DNA of 64,000 nt from Secundilactobacillus oryzae JCM 18671 (GCF_000740055.1 NZ_BBJM01000003.1:1-64000), one strand, 5' to 3'; shown: positions 32,887 through 44,399, counted from the first letter of the stretch. Notes: a model not told the origin generated them from the letters alone. Numbers and translations: made by a program.

Positions 32887-35688
32887 ATGCGGATCAAGGA
32901 TACACTTAATCTTGGTAAAACTAAGTTTAAAATGCGCGGTAACTTGCCAGTTAAGGAAGTTGAACGTCAAAAAGCTTGGGAAGATAACCAAGTCTACCAA
33001 TTAAGACAAAAATTAAATGAAGGTAAGCCTACTTTTATTCTTCATGATGGCCCACCATACGCTAATGGTGACATCCATATGGGACACGCCTTAAACAAAA
33101 TTTCCAAAGACATTATCACTCGTTACAAATCAATGAGTGGCTACCGCTCACCATACGTTCCTGGTTGGGATACACATGGTTTGCCAATTGAACAGCAACT
33201 AACGAAGCAAGGATATGATCGCAAGAAGATGTCGACTGTTGAATTTCGTCAACTTTGTCGTGATTACGCGTTGGAACAGGTTAATCGTCAACGCGAAGAG
33301 TTCAAACGGTTGGGTGTTGCTGGTGAATGGGACAACCCATACTTAACTTTGAAACCAGAGTTTGAAGCGCAAGAAATTCGGGTGTTTGGCGAAATGGCTA
33401 AGAAGGGCTTGATTTACAAAGGTAAGAAGCCTGTCTTCTGGTCATGGTCATCAGAATCTGCTATGGCAGAAGCCGAAGTGGAATACCACGATGTGACCTC
33501 ACCATCAGCTTTTTATGGTGAAAAGGTTGTTGATGGTAAGGGTGTTTTGGATAATGACAACACTTATCTTGTTGTTTGGACAACGACACCATGGACGATT
33601 CCCGCATCAGAGGGAATCACAGTTGACGCTAAATTTGACTACTCAGTTGTGAAACACGATGACGATACCCGTGAATTTGTGATTGCAACGGAACTTGTTA
33701 ATGATGCAGCTGAACGATTCGGTTGGAGCCACGTTGAAACTGTGAAAACGGTTAAGGGTGCTGAATTAGATCGAGTTCTTTGCCAACACCCATTCTATGA
33801 AGATCGTAAGCTTGTGACAATGCTAGGCGACTTCGTAACGCTTGAAGCCGGTACTGGATTAGTTCATACCGCGCCTGGTTTTGGTGCCGATGACTTTGAA
33901 GTCGGTATGAAGTATGGATTGGATATCCTAGTTCCTGTTGACGATAAAGGTTACATGACTGAAGAAGCCGGCGACGACTTTAAGGGTGTGTTCTATGACG
34001 ATGCCAACCAGATTTCATTGGATAAGTTGAAGGAACAAAACCTCTTGCTTGCTTACATGCCTTACGAGCATAGTTATCCATTTGACTGGCGGACAAAGAA
34101 ACCCGTTATCTTCCGGGCAACACCACAATGGTTTGCTTCAGTTGATAAGATTCGGGATCAAATTTTAAATGCGATTGATACGGTAGAATTTTTCCCTGGT
34201 TGGGGTAAGAAGCGTCTCTACAATATGATTCGCGACCGTGGCGATTGGGTTATCTCTCGTCAACGAGTTTGGGGTGTCCCACTTCCTATCTTCTATGGTG
34301 AAGACGGAGAAGCCATTATTACACCTGAAACCATTGCCCACGTCGCTGACTTGTTTGAAAAGAACGGTTCAGACGTTTGGTTTGCACGCGATGCTAAAGA
34401 TTTACTTCCTGAAGGTTTCACATCAGAGCATTCACCAAATGGCGAATTCACGAAGGAAACCGACATTATGGATGTTTGGTTTGATTCTGGTTCATCACAT
34501 CAAGGTGTGCTAGCCGAACGTGATAATTTGGAATACCCAGCAGACCTTTACCTTGAAGGCTCTGATCAATATCGTGGTTGGTTTAACTCGAGTTTGATTA
34601 CGAGTGTTGCTTATTCAGGTCAAGCACCATATAAACAAGTGCTTTCTCAAGGCTTTACGCTTGATGGTCAAGGTCACAAGATGAGTAAGTCTTTGGGTAA
34701 CACCATTGCACCACAAGAAGTAATCGATAAGATGGGGGCAGAAATTATCCGTCTTTGGGTTGCATCAGTTGATTCTTCTGCCGATGTACGAGTTTCAATG
34801 GAAGCCTTCGTTAAGATTTCGGATTCTTACAAGAAACTCAGAAACACACTACGTTACTTGTTAGCTAACCTTTCTGACTTCGATCCTAAGGCCAATACTG
34901 TTGCGGACGATGATTTAGAATCTGCCGATCAATTTATGTTGGTTAAGTTAAACAAGTTTGTCGGCGAAATTGAAGCGGACTACGACGGTTTTGATTTCTT
35001 GAACATCTACAAGCGCCTGATGAACTTTGTGATTACAGATCTTTCTGCTTTCTACTTGGATTTTGCTAAGGACCTTCTGTACATTGATTCAGCAGATAGC
35101 CATACTAGACGTTCAATGCAAACGGTGTTCTACAAGACGTTGGTTTCGTTGCTCAAACTGTTGACGCCAATATTGCCACATACGACTGAAGAAATTTGGT
35201 CCTTCCTTGAAGAACCAGAAGACTTTGTTCAATTAGCAGAGATGCCAAAACCAGTTAAAATCGCGAATGCTGATGATATTGAATCTAAGTGGAATCAATT
35301 TATGAAGCTTCGTGGTCATGTTCTCAAAGTGCTTGAAGAAGCACGTGACGAGAAGGTTATCGGTAAGTCACTGGATGCCAGTTTGACAGTTTACGCCAGT
35401 GAAGGGACGAAGCGCTTATTCGACTCACTAGATACTGACGTGCGCTTAATCTTGATGGTTTCTGAACTTCAGGTGAAGGATTTGGCTGATGCACCAGCTG
35501 ACGCTGAAAACTTCAACGATGAGATTGCTTTAACAGTGACACATGCACCTGGTGAAGTTTGTGAACGTTGTCGTCTCACTAAGACCGATATCGGTGCCGA
35601 CTCAGATTATCCAGAATTCTGTGCGCGTTGTGCTGCAATCGTGCGTCAAGATTTCCCAGAAACTGCAACAGAGGGTTTTGAAGAATAA
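32887..35688 (+). CDS. ileS: Isoleucine--tRNA ligase
   Basis: Class I synthetase charging tRNA-Ile, with an editing domain that removes valine. HIGH motif is H64-M-G-H67; the CP1 editing domain follows (with [11 protein letters not shown]); KMSKS at 598-602; a C-terminal zinc site uses CERC and CARC in the last 40 residues. 933 residues, bacterial type-1 length. GAGGAGG precedes the ATG. Expression is controlled by the upstream T-box; the 18-bp inverted repeat lies in its leader. Closes the dcw region as in Bacillus and streptococci. Confidence 0.97.
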   Translation: MRIKDTLNLGKTKFKMRGNLPVKEVERQKAWEDNQVYQLRQKLNEGKPTFILHDGPPYANGDIHMGHALNKISKDIITRYKSMSGYRSPYVPGWDTHGLPIEQQLTKQGYDRKKMSTVEFRQLCRDYALEQVNRQREEFKRLGVAGEWDNPYLTLKPEFEAQEIRVFGEMAKKGLIYKGKKPVFWSWSSESAMAEAEVEYHDVTSPSAFYGEKVVDGKGVLDNDNTYLVVWTTTPWTIPASEGITVDAKFDYSVVKHDDDTREFVIATELVNDAAERFGWSHVETVKTVKGAELDRVLCQHPFYEDRKLVTMLGDFVTLEAGTGLVHTAPGFGADDFEVGMKYGLDILVPVDDKGYMTEEAGDDFKGVFYDDANQISLDKLKEQNLLLAYMPYEHSYPFDWRTKKPVIFRATPQWFASVDKIRDQILNAIDTVEFFPGWGKKRLYNMIRDRGDWVISRQRVWGVPLPIFYGEDGEAIITPETIAHVADLFEKNGSDVWFARDAKDLLPEGFTSEHSPNGEFTKETDIMDVWFDSGSSHQGVLAERDNLEYPADLYLEGSDQYRGWFNSSLITSVAYSGQAPYKQVLSQGFTLDGQGHKMSKSLGNTIAPQEVIDKMGAEIIRLWVASVDSSADVRVSMEAFVKISDSYKKLRNTLRYLLANLSDFDPKANTVADDDLESADQFMLVKLNKFVGEIEADYDGFDFLNIYKRLMNFVITDLSAFYLDFAKDLLYIDSADSHTRRSMQTVFYKTLVSLLKLLTPILPHTTEEIWSFLEEPEDFVQLAEMPKPVKIANADDIESKWNQFMKLRGHVLKVLEEARDEKVIGKSLDASLTVYASEGTKRLFDSLDTDVRLILMVSELQVKDLADAPADAENFNDEIALTVTHAPGEVCERCRLTKTDIGADSDYPEFCARCAAIVRQDFPETATEGFEE

Positions 35689-35705
35689 TATTTCGTTTAA
35701 AAATG

Positions 35706-35745
35706 GAGGCTCAGACAAGAATCGTTTTGTCTTGAGCCTCTTTTC
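35706..35745 (+). terminator. ileS terminator
   Basis: GAGGCTCAGACAA (35706-35718) pairs with TTGTCTTGAGCCTC (35727-35740, one bulged T), followed by TTTT. The 3' arm contains the -35 of the next gene. Confidence 0.75.
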
Positions 35746-35755
35746 GTGCCATAAT
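35727..35755 (+). promoter_or_regulatory. Promoter of cold-shock gene
   Basis: TTGTCT (35727-35732), 17-bp spacer, CATAAT (35750-35755). The -35 lies inside the ileS terminator stem. Confidence 0.55.
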
Positions 35756-35781
35756 GGTCAAGTTAAAGGAGTGTGGCGCTT

Positions 35782-36000
35782 ATGATCACAGGAATTGTAA
35801 AAAGTTATGATAGTCAAAAAGGATTTGGGTTCATCACGGTCCCTGGCGTGGACGATGTTTTCGTTCACTACAGTGCCATTGAAGGAACAGGATACAAGGA
35901 ATTAAAAGAAGGCCAAAAGGTCTCACTAGTTGTTGTTCAGGGTCAAAAAGGACCACAAGCAGCCAAAGTGAATGTAATCGACGAAGATCAACTCGCTTAA
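35782..36000 (+). CDS. Cold-shock-domain (CspA-like) protein
   Basis: A 72-residue single-stranded nucleic-acid binding beta barrel. RNP1 is KGFGFI and RNP2 DVFVHY, in a sequence beginning [16 protein letters not shown]. It differs from typical CspA by the initial MIT (usual MxxGTVKWF), with SY in place of the conserved WF and IEGTGYKEL replacing the usual loop, so it is a divergent member. ATG at 35782 is 10 nt after AAGGAG; the GTG at 35773 is too close. Monocistronic; nearest neighbour nudF is 62 bp away. A role in cold or RNA chaperoning is inferred from the fold only. Confidence 0.85.
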   Translation: MITGIVKSYDSQKGFGFITVPGVDDVFVHYSAIEGTGYKELKEGQKVSLVVVQGQKGPQAAKVNVIDEDQLA

Positions 36001-36062
36001 ATTGCAAAGAAACGGGAATACCGTTAAACTAGTTTTGTTAAGACTAATTTTGGAGATTAATC

Positions 36063-36608
36063 ATGAATTTAGAAGAAAAAGTTATTTCAACTGACTCAAT
36101 CTACCAGGGAGTCATCATTGATGTGGAACGACAAACAGTCGAACTCCCAAATGGAGAATCGGCGTTTCGCGAAGTGGTCCACCATTCTGGTGCCGTGGGT
36201 GTATTAACAATTACCGATGACAATAAAATTGTTTTGGTTCGACAATGGCGAGCACCAATTGCAAAGGAAACCCTTGAGATTCCTGCGGGTAAGCTGGATG
36301 ATCGGGATCACGCTGATAAAGCGCACGCAGTTATTCGTGAATTAAATGAAGAAGTGCGTGTTAAACCAGGCTATCTAGAAGAAATTACCCATTTTTATTC
36401 TTCGGTTGGTTTTTCTGATGAGGAAATGACGCTCTACGTGGCTAGTGACCTTGAGTCGGTGACTGATGAATTGCCACGTGACGATGGTGAGTTTCTTAAT
36501 TTAGAGACTTATACGCTCGATGAGGCCAAGGCACTCATTAAACGTGGCGAGATTGAAGACGCCAAAACAATTATGGCTATCTGGTATTTTGAATTGATGC
36601 AAAAGTAG
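36063..36608 (+). CDS. Nudix hydrolase, ADP-ribose pyrophosphatase type
   Basis: Likely hydrolyses ADP-ribose to AMP and ribose 5-phosphate. The N-terminal strand swap region precedes the Nudix core: G76-KLDDRD then RELNEE (R92-E97). Compared with the consensus Gx5Ex7REUxEExGU, the first Glu is Asp, the gap to RE is two residues longer, and the end is VRV rather than xGU; the metal-binding REL-EE is intact. Upstream VLVRQWRAPI and IPAG fit ADP-ribose pyrophosphatases. 181 residues. The next ORF starts 9 nt after the stop and mtnN follows, forming a small operon for nucleotide salvage. Confidence 0.85.
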   Translation: MNLEEKVISTDSIYQGVIIDVERQTVELPNGESAFREVVHHSGAVGVLTITDDNKIVLVRQWRAPIAKETLEIPAGKLDDRDHADKAHAVIRELNEEVRVKPGYLEEITHFYSSVGFSDEEMTLYVASDLESVTDELPRDDGEFLNLETYTLDEAKALIKRGEIEDAKTIMAIWYFELMQK

Positions 36609-36617
36609 GGTGATCTC

Positions 36618-36899
36618 ATGAATGAGCAATCGAATGATAAATCAAGCATGACACGGAAACAATACCGTCAACAGCGTGAAGAGGCAGATCGTGAATTTCA
36701 GGAGCGGGATCGCAAACGGATTCAAGTTGAAAAAGAATATGCGCGAACGCATCGACAGGCACCAGAAGAGCTGGTATCTGCGCAACAAGAACTAACGGAA
36801 CACAAGGTTGCAAAGCTAAAACGAAAGCTGAATTGGACAATTCTTTACCTAGTCCTTGGCATTATTTTGGTGATGCTAATCTTATTTTTTGTAGATTAG
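36618..36899 (+). CDS. Small coiled-coil protein with C-terminal membrane anchor
   Basis: I do not recognise the family. 93 residues: a highly charged, Arg/Glu/Gln-rich N-terminal part (about 1-70) with heptad-like spacing, then one hydrophobic helix (about 72-91) ending FFVD, so a tail-anchored or bitopic protein with its charged part in the cytoplasm. The start has GTGATC, not a strong ribosome binding site, and lies 9 nt after nudF; mtnN begins 10 nt after its stop, so all three are likely co-transcribed. Function unknown; the context only links it to nucleotide/methyl-cycle salvage. Confidence 0.65.
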   Translation: MNEQSNDKSSMTRKQYRQQREEADREFQERDRKRIQVEKEYARTHRQAPEELVSAQQELTEHKVAKLKRKLNWTILYLVLGIILVMLILFFVD

Positions 36900-36909
36900 A
36901 GGGAATGTA

Positions 36910-37608
36910 ATGAAGTTTGGTGTTATTTGTGCGATGGATGAAGAGATTAAGTCTCTTCGGGATGCACTTGAAAATGAATCAGTTACAAAGGTTAGAGAGA
37001 TTACCTTTTACACGGGAACGATTAGTGAACAAGAAGTTGTCTTAGTCCGTTCAGGGATTGGAAAAGTCGAAGCCGGAATTACAACCGCGCTTCTGATTAT
37101 TAATTTTGATGTCGACTTAGTCATTAATTCTGGCTCTGCTGGTGGGATTGGCGAAGGTCTGCAAATTGGCGATGTGGTCGTTTCTACTGAAACAGCCTAC
37201 CATGATGCAGATGCACGGGCCTTTAACTACGAGTACGGACAACTACCTGGTCAACCAGCTCGTTTTGAAGCTTCAAAAGAGTGGGGACAAAAGATGATTG
37301 CTGCAGCTAAAGAGACTGGTTTAAATACTAAGCTAGGCTTAATCGTTTCCGGTGACCAATTTGTGGCCAGCAAGGAAGCTATTGCAAAAATCATGTCTTA
37401 CTTCCCGGATGCCCTTTCTAGCGAAATGGAAGGTGCCGCAGTGGGACAAGTTGCCCATGATTTTGACATTCCTTACCTCGTTGTTAGAGCGATGTCAGAT
37501 GTCGGAAATGAGGACGCTGGTGTCAATTTTGACGATTTCATTATTGATGCGGGTAAGCGTTCCGCAAAAATGTTACTAGCGCTTTTTGCTGACGAAGCCA
37601 AAAGCTAA
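36910..37608 (+). CDS. mtnN: 5'-methylthioadenosine/S-adenosylhomocysteine nucleosidase
   Basis: Cleaves adenine from methylthioadenosine and S-adenosylhomocysteine, detoxifying methylation by-products and supplying S-ribosylhomocysteine. Family features: KFGVICAMDEEI start with catalytic Glu12-type position, GKVEAG, NSGSAGGI, ALSSEMEGAA (ribose-binding ME) and VVRAMSD with the catalytic Asp. 232 residues, normal. GAGGGAATGTA contains the weak ribosome binding site. The desulfurase gene follows by 20 bp with no terminator. Confidence 0.95.
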   Translation: MKFGVICAMDEEIKSLRDALENESVTKVREITFYTGTISEQEVVLVRSGIGKVEAGITTALLIINFDVDLVINSGSAGGIGEGLQIGDVVVSTETAYHDADARAFNYEYGQLPGQPARFEASKEWGQKMIAAAKETGLNTKLGLIVSGDQFVASKEAIAKIMSYFPDALSSEMEGAAVGQVAHDFDIPYLVVRAMSDVGNEDAGVNFDDFIIDAGKRSAKMLLALFADEAKS

Positions 37609-37628
37609 ACTATACAGGAGGAAGTATC

Positions 37629-38792
37629 GTGAAAGAAATTTATTTAGATAACGCCGCAACGACACCGATGTCTGAGGCAGTATTGACCGAAATGACAGAT
37701 AAAATGCGCAATGTATATGGCAATGCGTCAACTCTATATGGTCTCGGTCGAGAATCTCACACGGTACTTGAACAAAGTCGGCATATTATCGCCCAAAGTA
37801 TTAACGCGACGGATGACGAAATTGTCTTCACTAGTGGTGGGACTGAAGGCGATAATACAGCGATTATCCAAACCGCCATTGCTAGAAAAAAGGAAGGCAT
37901 GCATCTCATTACCACTGCAGTTGAGCATCAAGCGGTACTACAACCCATGCTGTATCTGGAAAGTCTAGGCTATGAAGTAACCTATTTACCAGTTGATGCA
38001 ACTGGACATATTTCATTGGATGACTTAAAAAATGCGCTTCGAGATGATACGATTCTCGTTTCAATCATGAGTGGTAATAATGAAGTTGGCTCAGTGATGC
38101 CGATTCATGAAATTGGTGAACTGTTAAAGGATCACCAAGCCTGGTTCCACACGGACGCGGTTCAAGCTTATGGCTTATTAGATATTGACGTTCAACGGGA
38201 CCACATTGACATGTTGTCAACTTCAGCACATAAAATCAATGGGCCTAAGATGGTTGGCTTCTTGTACAAGCGTGAAGGTGTTAATATTCCTAGCTTACTC
38301 AAGGGTGGCGAACAAGAGGAAAAGCGCCGAGCAGGGACTGAAAATGTACCTGCAATTGCTGGTTTTGCCAAAGCTGTTGAAGAAATTACGAGTGCTGAAA
38401 AAGCCGCACGTCAAGAGAAGTACGCGGGTTTCAAACAGCAGATTGTTGAAGGTTTAAAGGCCAACGACATTGCATTTGAAGTGAATGGTGACTTGGACCG
38501 TTCCGAGCTTCAACACGTGTTGAATATTTGGATTAAGGGTATTTCGACATATGTAATGCAAACGAACTTGGATCTTGCAGGAATTGCAATTTCAGGTGGG
38601 TCGGCATGTACGGCTGGTTCAATCGAGCCTTCACATGTTTTAACTGCAATGTATGGGGATGATAGTCCCCGAATTGCAGAATCAATTCGGATTAGTTTTG
38701 GTCGCGGGACCACAGCTGAGGAAATTGATCAGCTGATTGCAAGTATTACCGCAATTGTTAATCGATTAAAAAAACGAAGTGAGGTAAAGTAA
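37629..38792 (+). CDS. Cysteine desulfurase (NifS/IscS-like)
   Basis: A PLP enzyme that takes sulfur from cysteine as a persulfide. It starts IYLDNAATTPMSEAVL; PLP lysine is K202 in TSAHKINGPKM; the persulfide cysteine is C327 in GGSACTAGS; RISFGRGTT lies near the end. 387 residues. AGGAGGAAG precedes a GTG start at 37629. It is followed by DUF1831 (1 nt) and mnmA, an arrangement that points to sulfur delivery for tRNA 2-thiouridine rather than general iron-sulfur assembly; no iscU or sufU is nearby. A YrvO-type role is the best inference. Confidence 0.92.
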   Translation: MKEIYLDNAATTPMSEAVLTEMTDKMRNVYGNASTLYGLGRESHTVLEQSRHIIAQSINATDDEIVFTSGGTEGDNTAIIQTAIARKKEGMHLITTAVEHQAVLQPMLYLESLGYEVTYLPVDATGHISLDDLKNALRDDTILVSIMSGNNEVGSVMPIHEIGELLKDHQAWFHTDAVQAYGLLDIDVQRDHIDMLSTSAHKINGPKMVGFLYKREGVNIPSLLKGGEQEEKRRAGTENVPAIAGFAKAVEEITSAEKAARQEKYAGFKQQIVEGLKANDIAFEVNGDLDRSELQHVLNIWIKGISTYVMQTNLDLAGIAISGGSACTAGSIEPSHVLTAMYGDDSPRIAESIRISFGRGTTAEEIDQLIASITAIVNRLKKRSEVK

Positions 38793-38793
38793 A

Positions 38794-40375
<1,582 letters not shown>

Positions 40376-40386
40376 ATTTAAAGCAG

Positions 40387-40424
40387 AGCTGCAGCCAATT
40401 TTGAATTGGTTGTGGCTTTTTATT
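40387..40424 (+). terminator. mnmA terminator
   Basis: AGCTGCAGCCAATT (40387-40400) pairs with AATTGGTTGTGGCT (40404-40417) with G-U pairs and a TTG loop, then TTTTTATT. Confidence 0.75.
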
Positions 40425-40437
40425 ATCGGCGATTTTT

Positions 40438-40466
40438 TTGAATTTTAGTGGTCAAACTGGCATAAT
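40438..40466 (+). promoter_or_regulatory. Promoter of histidine phosphatase operon
   Basis: TTGAAT (40438-40443), 17-bp spacer, CATAAT (40461-40466), 38 bp before the start codon. Confidence 0.55.
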
Positions 40467-40504
40467 AATTAAGATGCGAAAAACGTAGAGTGAGGAAGAT
40501 AACG

Positions 40505-41164
40505 TTGAAAATTTATTTTGTTAGGCATGGAAAAACGCAATGGAATCTCGAATCCAGATATCAGGGTTCCGGTGGCGATTCACCGCTGTTGCCGCAGAGT
40601 TATACGGATATGAAACGAGCCGGAACTTATCTAAAACAGTTTAAGTTTGAACACGTATTTGCGAGTCCTATTAAACGCGCTCGAATTACAGCTGAACGAA
40701 TTGCGTCTGAATTCGACCGACCAGTACCTCTGAGCCTCTGGAGTCGGCTAGCTGAATTTGGATTGGGTAAATGGGAAGGCCAAAAGTTTGATGATGTGAA
40801 GGCCAATTTTCCAGTTGAATTTGACGCGTTTCGAAATCATCCAGAAAAGTATCAGGCTGAGGTTGTTGGTGGCGAGTCCTTTGAGGACGTTATCCAAAGA
40901 ATGACGCCCGCTATCCAATTAATAGCCCAACGTTATCCCAGTCCCACTCAAAATGTGTTAGTTGTCAGCCATGGTGCTGCACTTAACACAGAAATTAATG
41001 CGCTTCTCGGTACACCCATTGCTCATTTACGAGATCGTGGCGGTTTAGCTAATACTTCTACGACAGTCTTAGAGACACAAGACGGCGGACAACACTTTAC
41101 CCTTAGTGATTGGAATAATACAGAATATTTAGGCAGTGAATTAGATGAAACCAGTACAATTTAG
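40505..41164 (+). CDS. Histidine phosphatase (phosphoglycerate mutase-like) family
   Basis: A cytoplasmic phosphatase of the dPGM superfamily; the phospho-histidine motif RHGKTQWN is near residues 7-14, EFGLGKWEGQ gives the acid region and VVSHGAALNTE the second histidine. 219 residues from TTG at 40505, with GTGAGGA 8 nt upstream; glycolytic PGMs are longer (about 230-250) and carry different loops, so this is more likely a broad or sugar-phosphate phosphatase. The TPR gene follows by 11 nt and recD2 after that. Confidence 0.85.
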   Translation: MKIYFVRHGKTQWNLESRYQGSGGDSPLLPQSYTDMKRAGTYLKQFKFEHVFASPIKRARITAERIASEFDRPVPLSLWSRLAEFGLGKWEGQKFDDVKANFPVEFDAFRNHPEKYQAEVVGGESFEDVIQRMTPAIQLIAQRYPSPTQNVLVVSHGAALNTEINALLGTPIAHLRDRGGLANTSTTVLETQDGGQHFTLSDWNNTEYLGSELDETSTI

Positions 41165-41175
41165 GAGGCGGCATC

Positions 41176-41859
41176 TTGGATAATCATTATGATCGCAAAC
41201 TTAATCAAAAAAAATCAGAGCAGATTCTACAGGGGCTGGTCAAACAAGTCGAATCTGAACCTAAAAATGCCCAAAATTACTATAATTTAGGTGCAATGCT
41301 CATTGAAGTGAAGAGCTATGAGCAGGCTGAAGAGTTGTTTGTAAAGGCGCTTGGCCTTTTCCAAGACGCGGATGATGAGACAAAGGACACCTTAACTTAT
41401 GGATTAGGCAATGTTTATTATTCTTCCGGAAAGTTGGAAGCTGCCATTTCAGAATTTAAAAAAATAAAAACGAAAAAGCTCCTCAAGGATACGTATTTAA
41501 TGATAGCGCAAAGTTACGTGACACTTGGCAATAACAAACAAGCACTAGCCTTTGCTTTAACTGCTTTGAATGAGGACAATCAGGATACGGATACCCTAAG
41601 ATTGGTAGCCGAAAGTTTATTAGCTTTGGGTAATTTTGATGAGGCAGCTCGCTACTACGATCAAGTACTTGAAATTAATCCGAAAGATGGTAAAACGGCC
41701 TTTGATCGAGGACTGGTTGCAATGGTGTTGACCGAACCATTTGATGATTATTTTGAAAAAGCTAGGGAACTCGATCCTGGCTACTTTAAGAAACAACAAG
41801 AAAAACTTGAAGGCATTGAAAAATTGCTCAATTCACAACGCCAACAAGATGAAGATTAA
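41176..41859 (+). CDS. Tetratricopeptide repeat protein
   Basis: A 227-residue cytoplasmic protein built of helical TPR units: NAQNYYNLGAMLIEVKSYEQAEELFVKAL (from about 32), then units near 70, 105, 140 and 175, for about five repeats. No catalytic residues are seen; such proteins act as scaffolds. TTG start with GGAGGCGG upstream. It lies 11 nt after the phosphatase and 20 nt before recD2, as in other firmicutes where a TPR gene precedes recD2. Its partner is unknown. Confidence 0.82.
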   Translation: MDNHYDRKLNQKKSEQILQGLVKQVESEPKNAQNYYNLGAMLIEVKSYEQAEELFVKALGLFQDADDETKDTLTYGLGNVYYSSGKLEAAISEFKKIKTKKLLKDTYLMIAQSYVTLGNNKQALAFALTALNEDNQDTDTLRLVAESLLALGNFDEAARYYDQVLEINPKDGKTAFDRGLVAMVLTEPFDDYFEKARELDPGYFKKQQEKLEGIEKLLNSQRQQDED

Positions 41860-41879
41860 CTTGAAACGGAGGGGACACA

Positions 41880-44366
41880 GTGGCAGAATCCATTAATTTA
41901 TTCGATGAGCAACCAGTAGCTAATCAGGGAAAAAAATTCGTGGTTGGAAACGTAGCTGCTGTGTTCTTTTCTAGTCCCGATAGTTTCTATAAAGTGTTGC
42001 TGGTACGTATCTCTGAGACCAACCTAGACTGGGGCGAAGATGAGATCGTCGTCATCGGCAATTTTGCGGAAATTAATGAAGAAACGACCTATCGATTTGT
42101 CGGTAAGCAGGTTTCTCATCCGAAGTACGGGAGCCAATTTCAGGCGGAAAACTACGAAAATGAAACGCCAACATCTAGAGCAGGAATCATCAGTTATTTG
42201 TCCGGAGATGATTTTCCTGGTTTAGGAAAGAAAACCGCCGAAAAAATTGTGGATCATCTGGGACTTCAAGCGATTGATAAAATTATCAAGGATCCGACTA
42301 GCCTAGATGCATTAGGGTTAAAGGATAAGGTGAAACAAACCCTAATTGAGAACCTGACCGAAAATAACGGGATGGACCAAATTATTATTGGCCTCAATAG
42401 TTATGGCTTCGGGAGTCAATTGACGGCTAAAATATTTGAAAAATATCGTGGCGAAACCCTTGATGTTTTAAAAGAAAATCCTTATCAGTTGGTCGAAGAC
42501 ATAGTGGGAATTAATTTCAAGCGTGCGGATCAAGTGGCTAGTCAAATTGGCATCAAGCCCGACGACCCCAAGCGAGTTAGGGCTGCTCTATTGCAGACAA
42601 TTGAGGACCTTTCGATGCAGGATGGCGACGTCTATACCTCGGCAGAACCTTTGATGAAGACCACGCTGCAATTGCTTGAGGGCAGTCGGCAAATGCAGAT
42701 TAATCCACAAACGGTGGCGGAGCAGTTAGTGGCTTTAGCACAGGAGAAAAAAGTCGTCGGGGATGAAGACCGAATTTACCTGAAGGACCTTTATGAAAGC
42801 GAGTGGCAAATTGCGGAACACCTCAACCGTTTGTTAAAGGATGAAACGGTTGAAGCTGTTGAGGATTCGGTGATTGAGAAGCAATTTAGGGTTGTTGGTA
42901 AACAGCTTGGCATTGAGTACGATGATTCTCAAAAAGCAGCCTTAAAAACGGCTATAAATTCCCGGGTCTTTCTTCTGACTGGTGGACCGGGTACTGGGAA
43001 AACTACCATTATTAATGGTTTAGTTTCCCTTTATGGTCGAGTACACGATTTGTCACTGGATATTAACGAGTATAAGGACAAACCGTTTCCTGTTTTACTG
43101 GCTGCGCCAACTGGCCGTGCTGCCAAACGGATGAGTGAGACCACCGGATTGCCAGCTAGCACGATTCATCGGCTGCTGGGACTAACGGGTCGAGAATCCA
43201 GCAATGACGTTGATACGAATGAACTAGAGGGCGGTTTACTGATTGTTGATGAAATGTCGATGGTTGACGTATTCCTCTTTAGATCACTATTACGGGCCAT
43301 TCCCAGCCACATGCAAGTTGTCCTAGTGGGTGATAAGGATCAGTTGCCATCAGTTGGACCAGGACAGGTGTTCCATGATCTATTGCAAAGTGGCGAATTA
43401 ACTAAAATTGAATTAAAGACAATTTATCGTCAAGGGGATGGTTCTTCCATTATCCCGTTGGCACACAGCATTAAAGAGGGCCGCCTTCCAGATGATTTTA
43501 CAGTGAATCAGCCTGATCGGTCTTTTATCCCATGTACAGCAAGCCAAATGGAATCAGTAATTGGCCAAATCGTAACTCGCGCCAAGGCCAAGGGCTTTAG
43601 TACCTCTGATATTCAAGTGTTGGCACCCATGTACCGTGGGGTAGCGGGGATTGACCGGCTAAATCAAACGATTCAGAATATCATGAATCCCCATACCAAT
43701 AGTCGGCAAAAGGAAGTTGAATTTCGGGGGCAAGTTTTCCGAATCGGCGATAAGGTGTTGCATTTAGTCAACAGCCCGGAGAATAACGTATTCAACGGTG
43801 ATATTGGCATTATTGTTGGAATTGATTTAGCCAGTGATAAAGGAAATCAGCCCAAATCAGATCAGATTACCATTGCGTTTGATCAAACTGAAGTGACATA
43901 CGGCCGAAACGATTGGATTCGAATTACGCTGGCCTACACGACTTCGATTCATAAGTCTCAAGGGTCAGAGTTTAAGATGGTGATTCTACCCATGGTCCCA
44001 CAGTATTCGAGAATGTTGCAACGCAATCTGCTGTACACTGCGGTGACCCGAGCTGAAAAAATGCTGATTTTACTGGGTGACACAAACTCATTTGAACAAA
44101 GTGTTAAAAATGAATCAGTTAATCGAAAGACAACATTAAAGGAACGCATCCAGACGGTGATTACGGGTAAACCAGTTGAGCCTGCTGTTACTGACGAGAC
44201 GAGTCATCCGGAAGAAGCACAACCGGTGGCAGCTATAGTACCAGAAGAAACACCACTACCACATGAAACCCGCTTAACGAACGATTTAGTTTTAAGTGGT
44301 CGGATTGACCCCATGATTGGGATGAATGATGTGACACCACAACAATTTATGCCAAAACGGGCATAG
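41880..44366 (+). CDS. recD2: RecD2-type ATP-dependent DNA helicase
   Basis: A 5'-3' superfamily 1B helicase of the RecD/TraA family, found in bacteria without RecBC and linked to repair and replication fork stability. N-terminal OB-like and HhH-containing region (about 1-330, with LGKKTAEKIVDHLG) precedes Walker A GGPGTGKTT at 368-376, STIHRLLG, VDEMSMVD (Walker B), VGDKDQLPSVGPGQ and the C-terminal ATTPase motif TTSIHKSQGSEF. 828 residues. The last 75 residues are Pro/Glu-rich and end MIGMNDVTPQQFMPKRA. GTG start with GGAGGGG upstream. Confidence 0.92.
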   Translation: MAESINLFDEQPVANQGKKFVVGNVAAVFFSSPDSFYKVLLVRISETNLDWGEDEIVVIGNFAEINEETTYRFVGKQVSHPKYGSQFQAENYENETPTSRAGIISYLSGDDFPGLGKKTAEKIVDHLGLQAIDKIIKDPTSLDALGLKDKVKQTLIENLTENNGMDQIIIGLNSYGFGSQLTAKIFEKYRGETLDVLKENPYQLVEDIVGINFKRADQVASQIGIKPDDPKRVRAALLQTIEDLSMQDGDVYTSAEPLMKTTLQLLEGSRQMQINPQTVAEQLVALAQEKKVVGDEDRIYLKDLYESEWQIAEHLNRLLKDETVEAVEDSVIEKQFRVVGKQLGIEYDDSQKAALKTAINSRVFLLTGGPGTGKTTIINGLVSLYGRVHDLSLDINEYKDKPFPVLLAAPTGRAAKRMSETTGLPASTIHRLLGLTGRESSNDVDTNELEGGLLIVDEMSMVDVFLFRSLLRAIPSHMQVVLVGDKDQLPSVGPGQVFHDLLQSGELTKIELKTIYRQGDGSSIIPLAHSIKEGRLPDDFTVNQPDRSFIPCTASQMESVIGQIVTRAKAKGFSTSDIQVLAPMYRGVAGIDRLNQTIQNIMNPHTNSRQKEVEFRGQVFRIGDKVLHLVNSPENNVFNGDIGIIVGIDLASDKGNQPKSDQITIAFDQTEVTYGRNDWIRITLAYTTSIHKSQGSEFKMVILPMVPQYSRMLQRNLLYTAVTRAEKMLILLGDTNSFEQSVKNESVNRKTTLKERIQTVITGKPVEPAVTDETSHPEEAQPVAAIVPEETPLPHETRLTNDLVLSGRIDPMIGMNDVTPQQFMPKRA

Positions 44367-44370
44367 GCGC

Positions 44371-44399
44371 TTGCTTTAGGTCGTAATTGTTGAGATAAT
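44371..44399 (+). promoter_or_regulatory. prs promoter
   Basis: TTGCTT (44371-44376), 17-bp spacer, GATAAT (44394-44399), 29 bp before the prs ATG. Confidence 0.55.
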
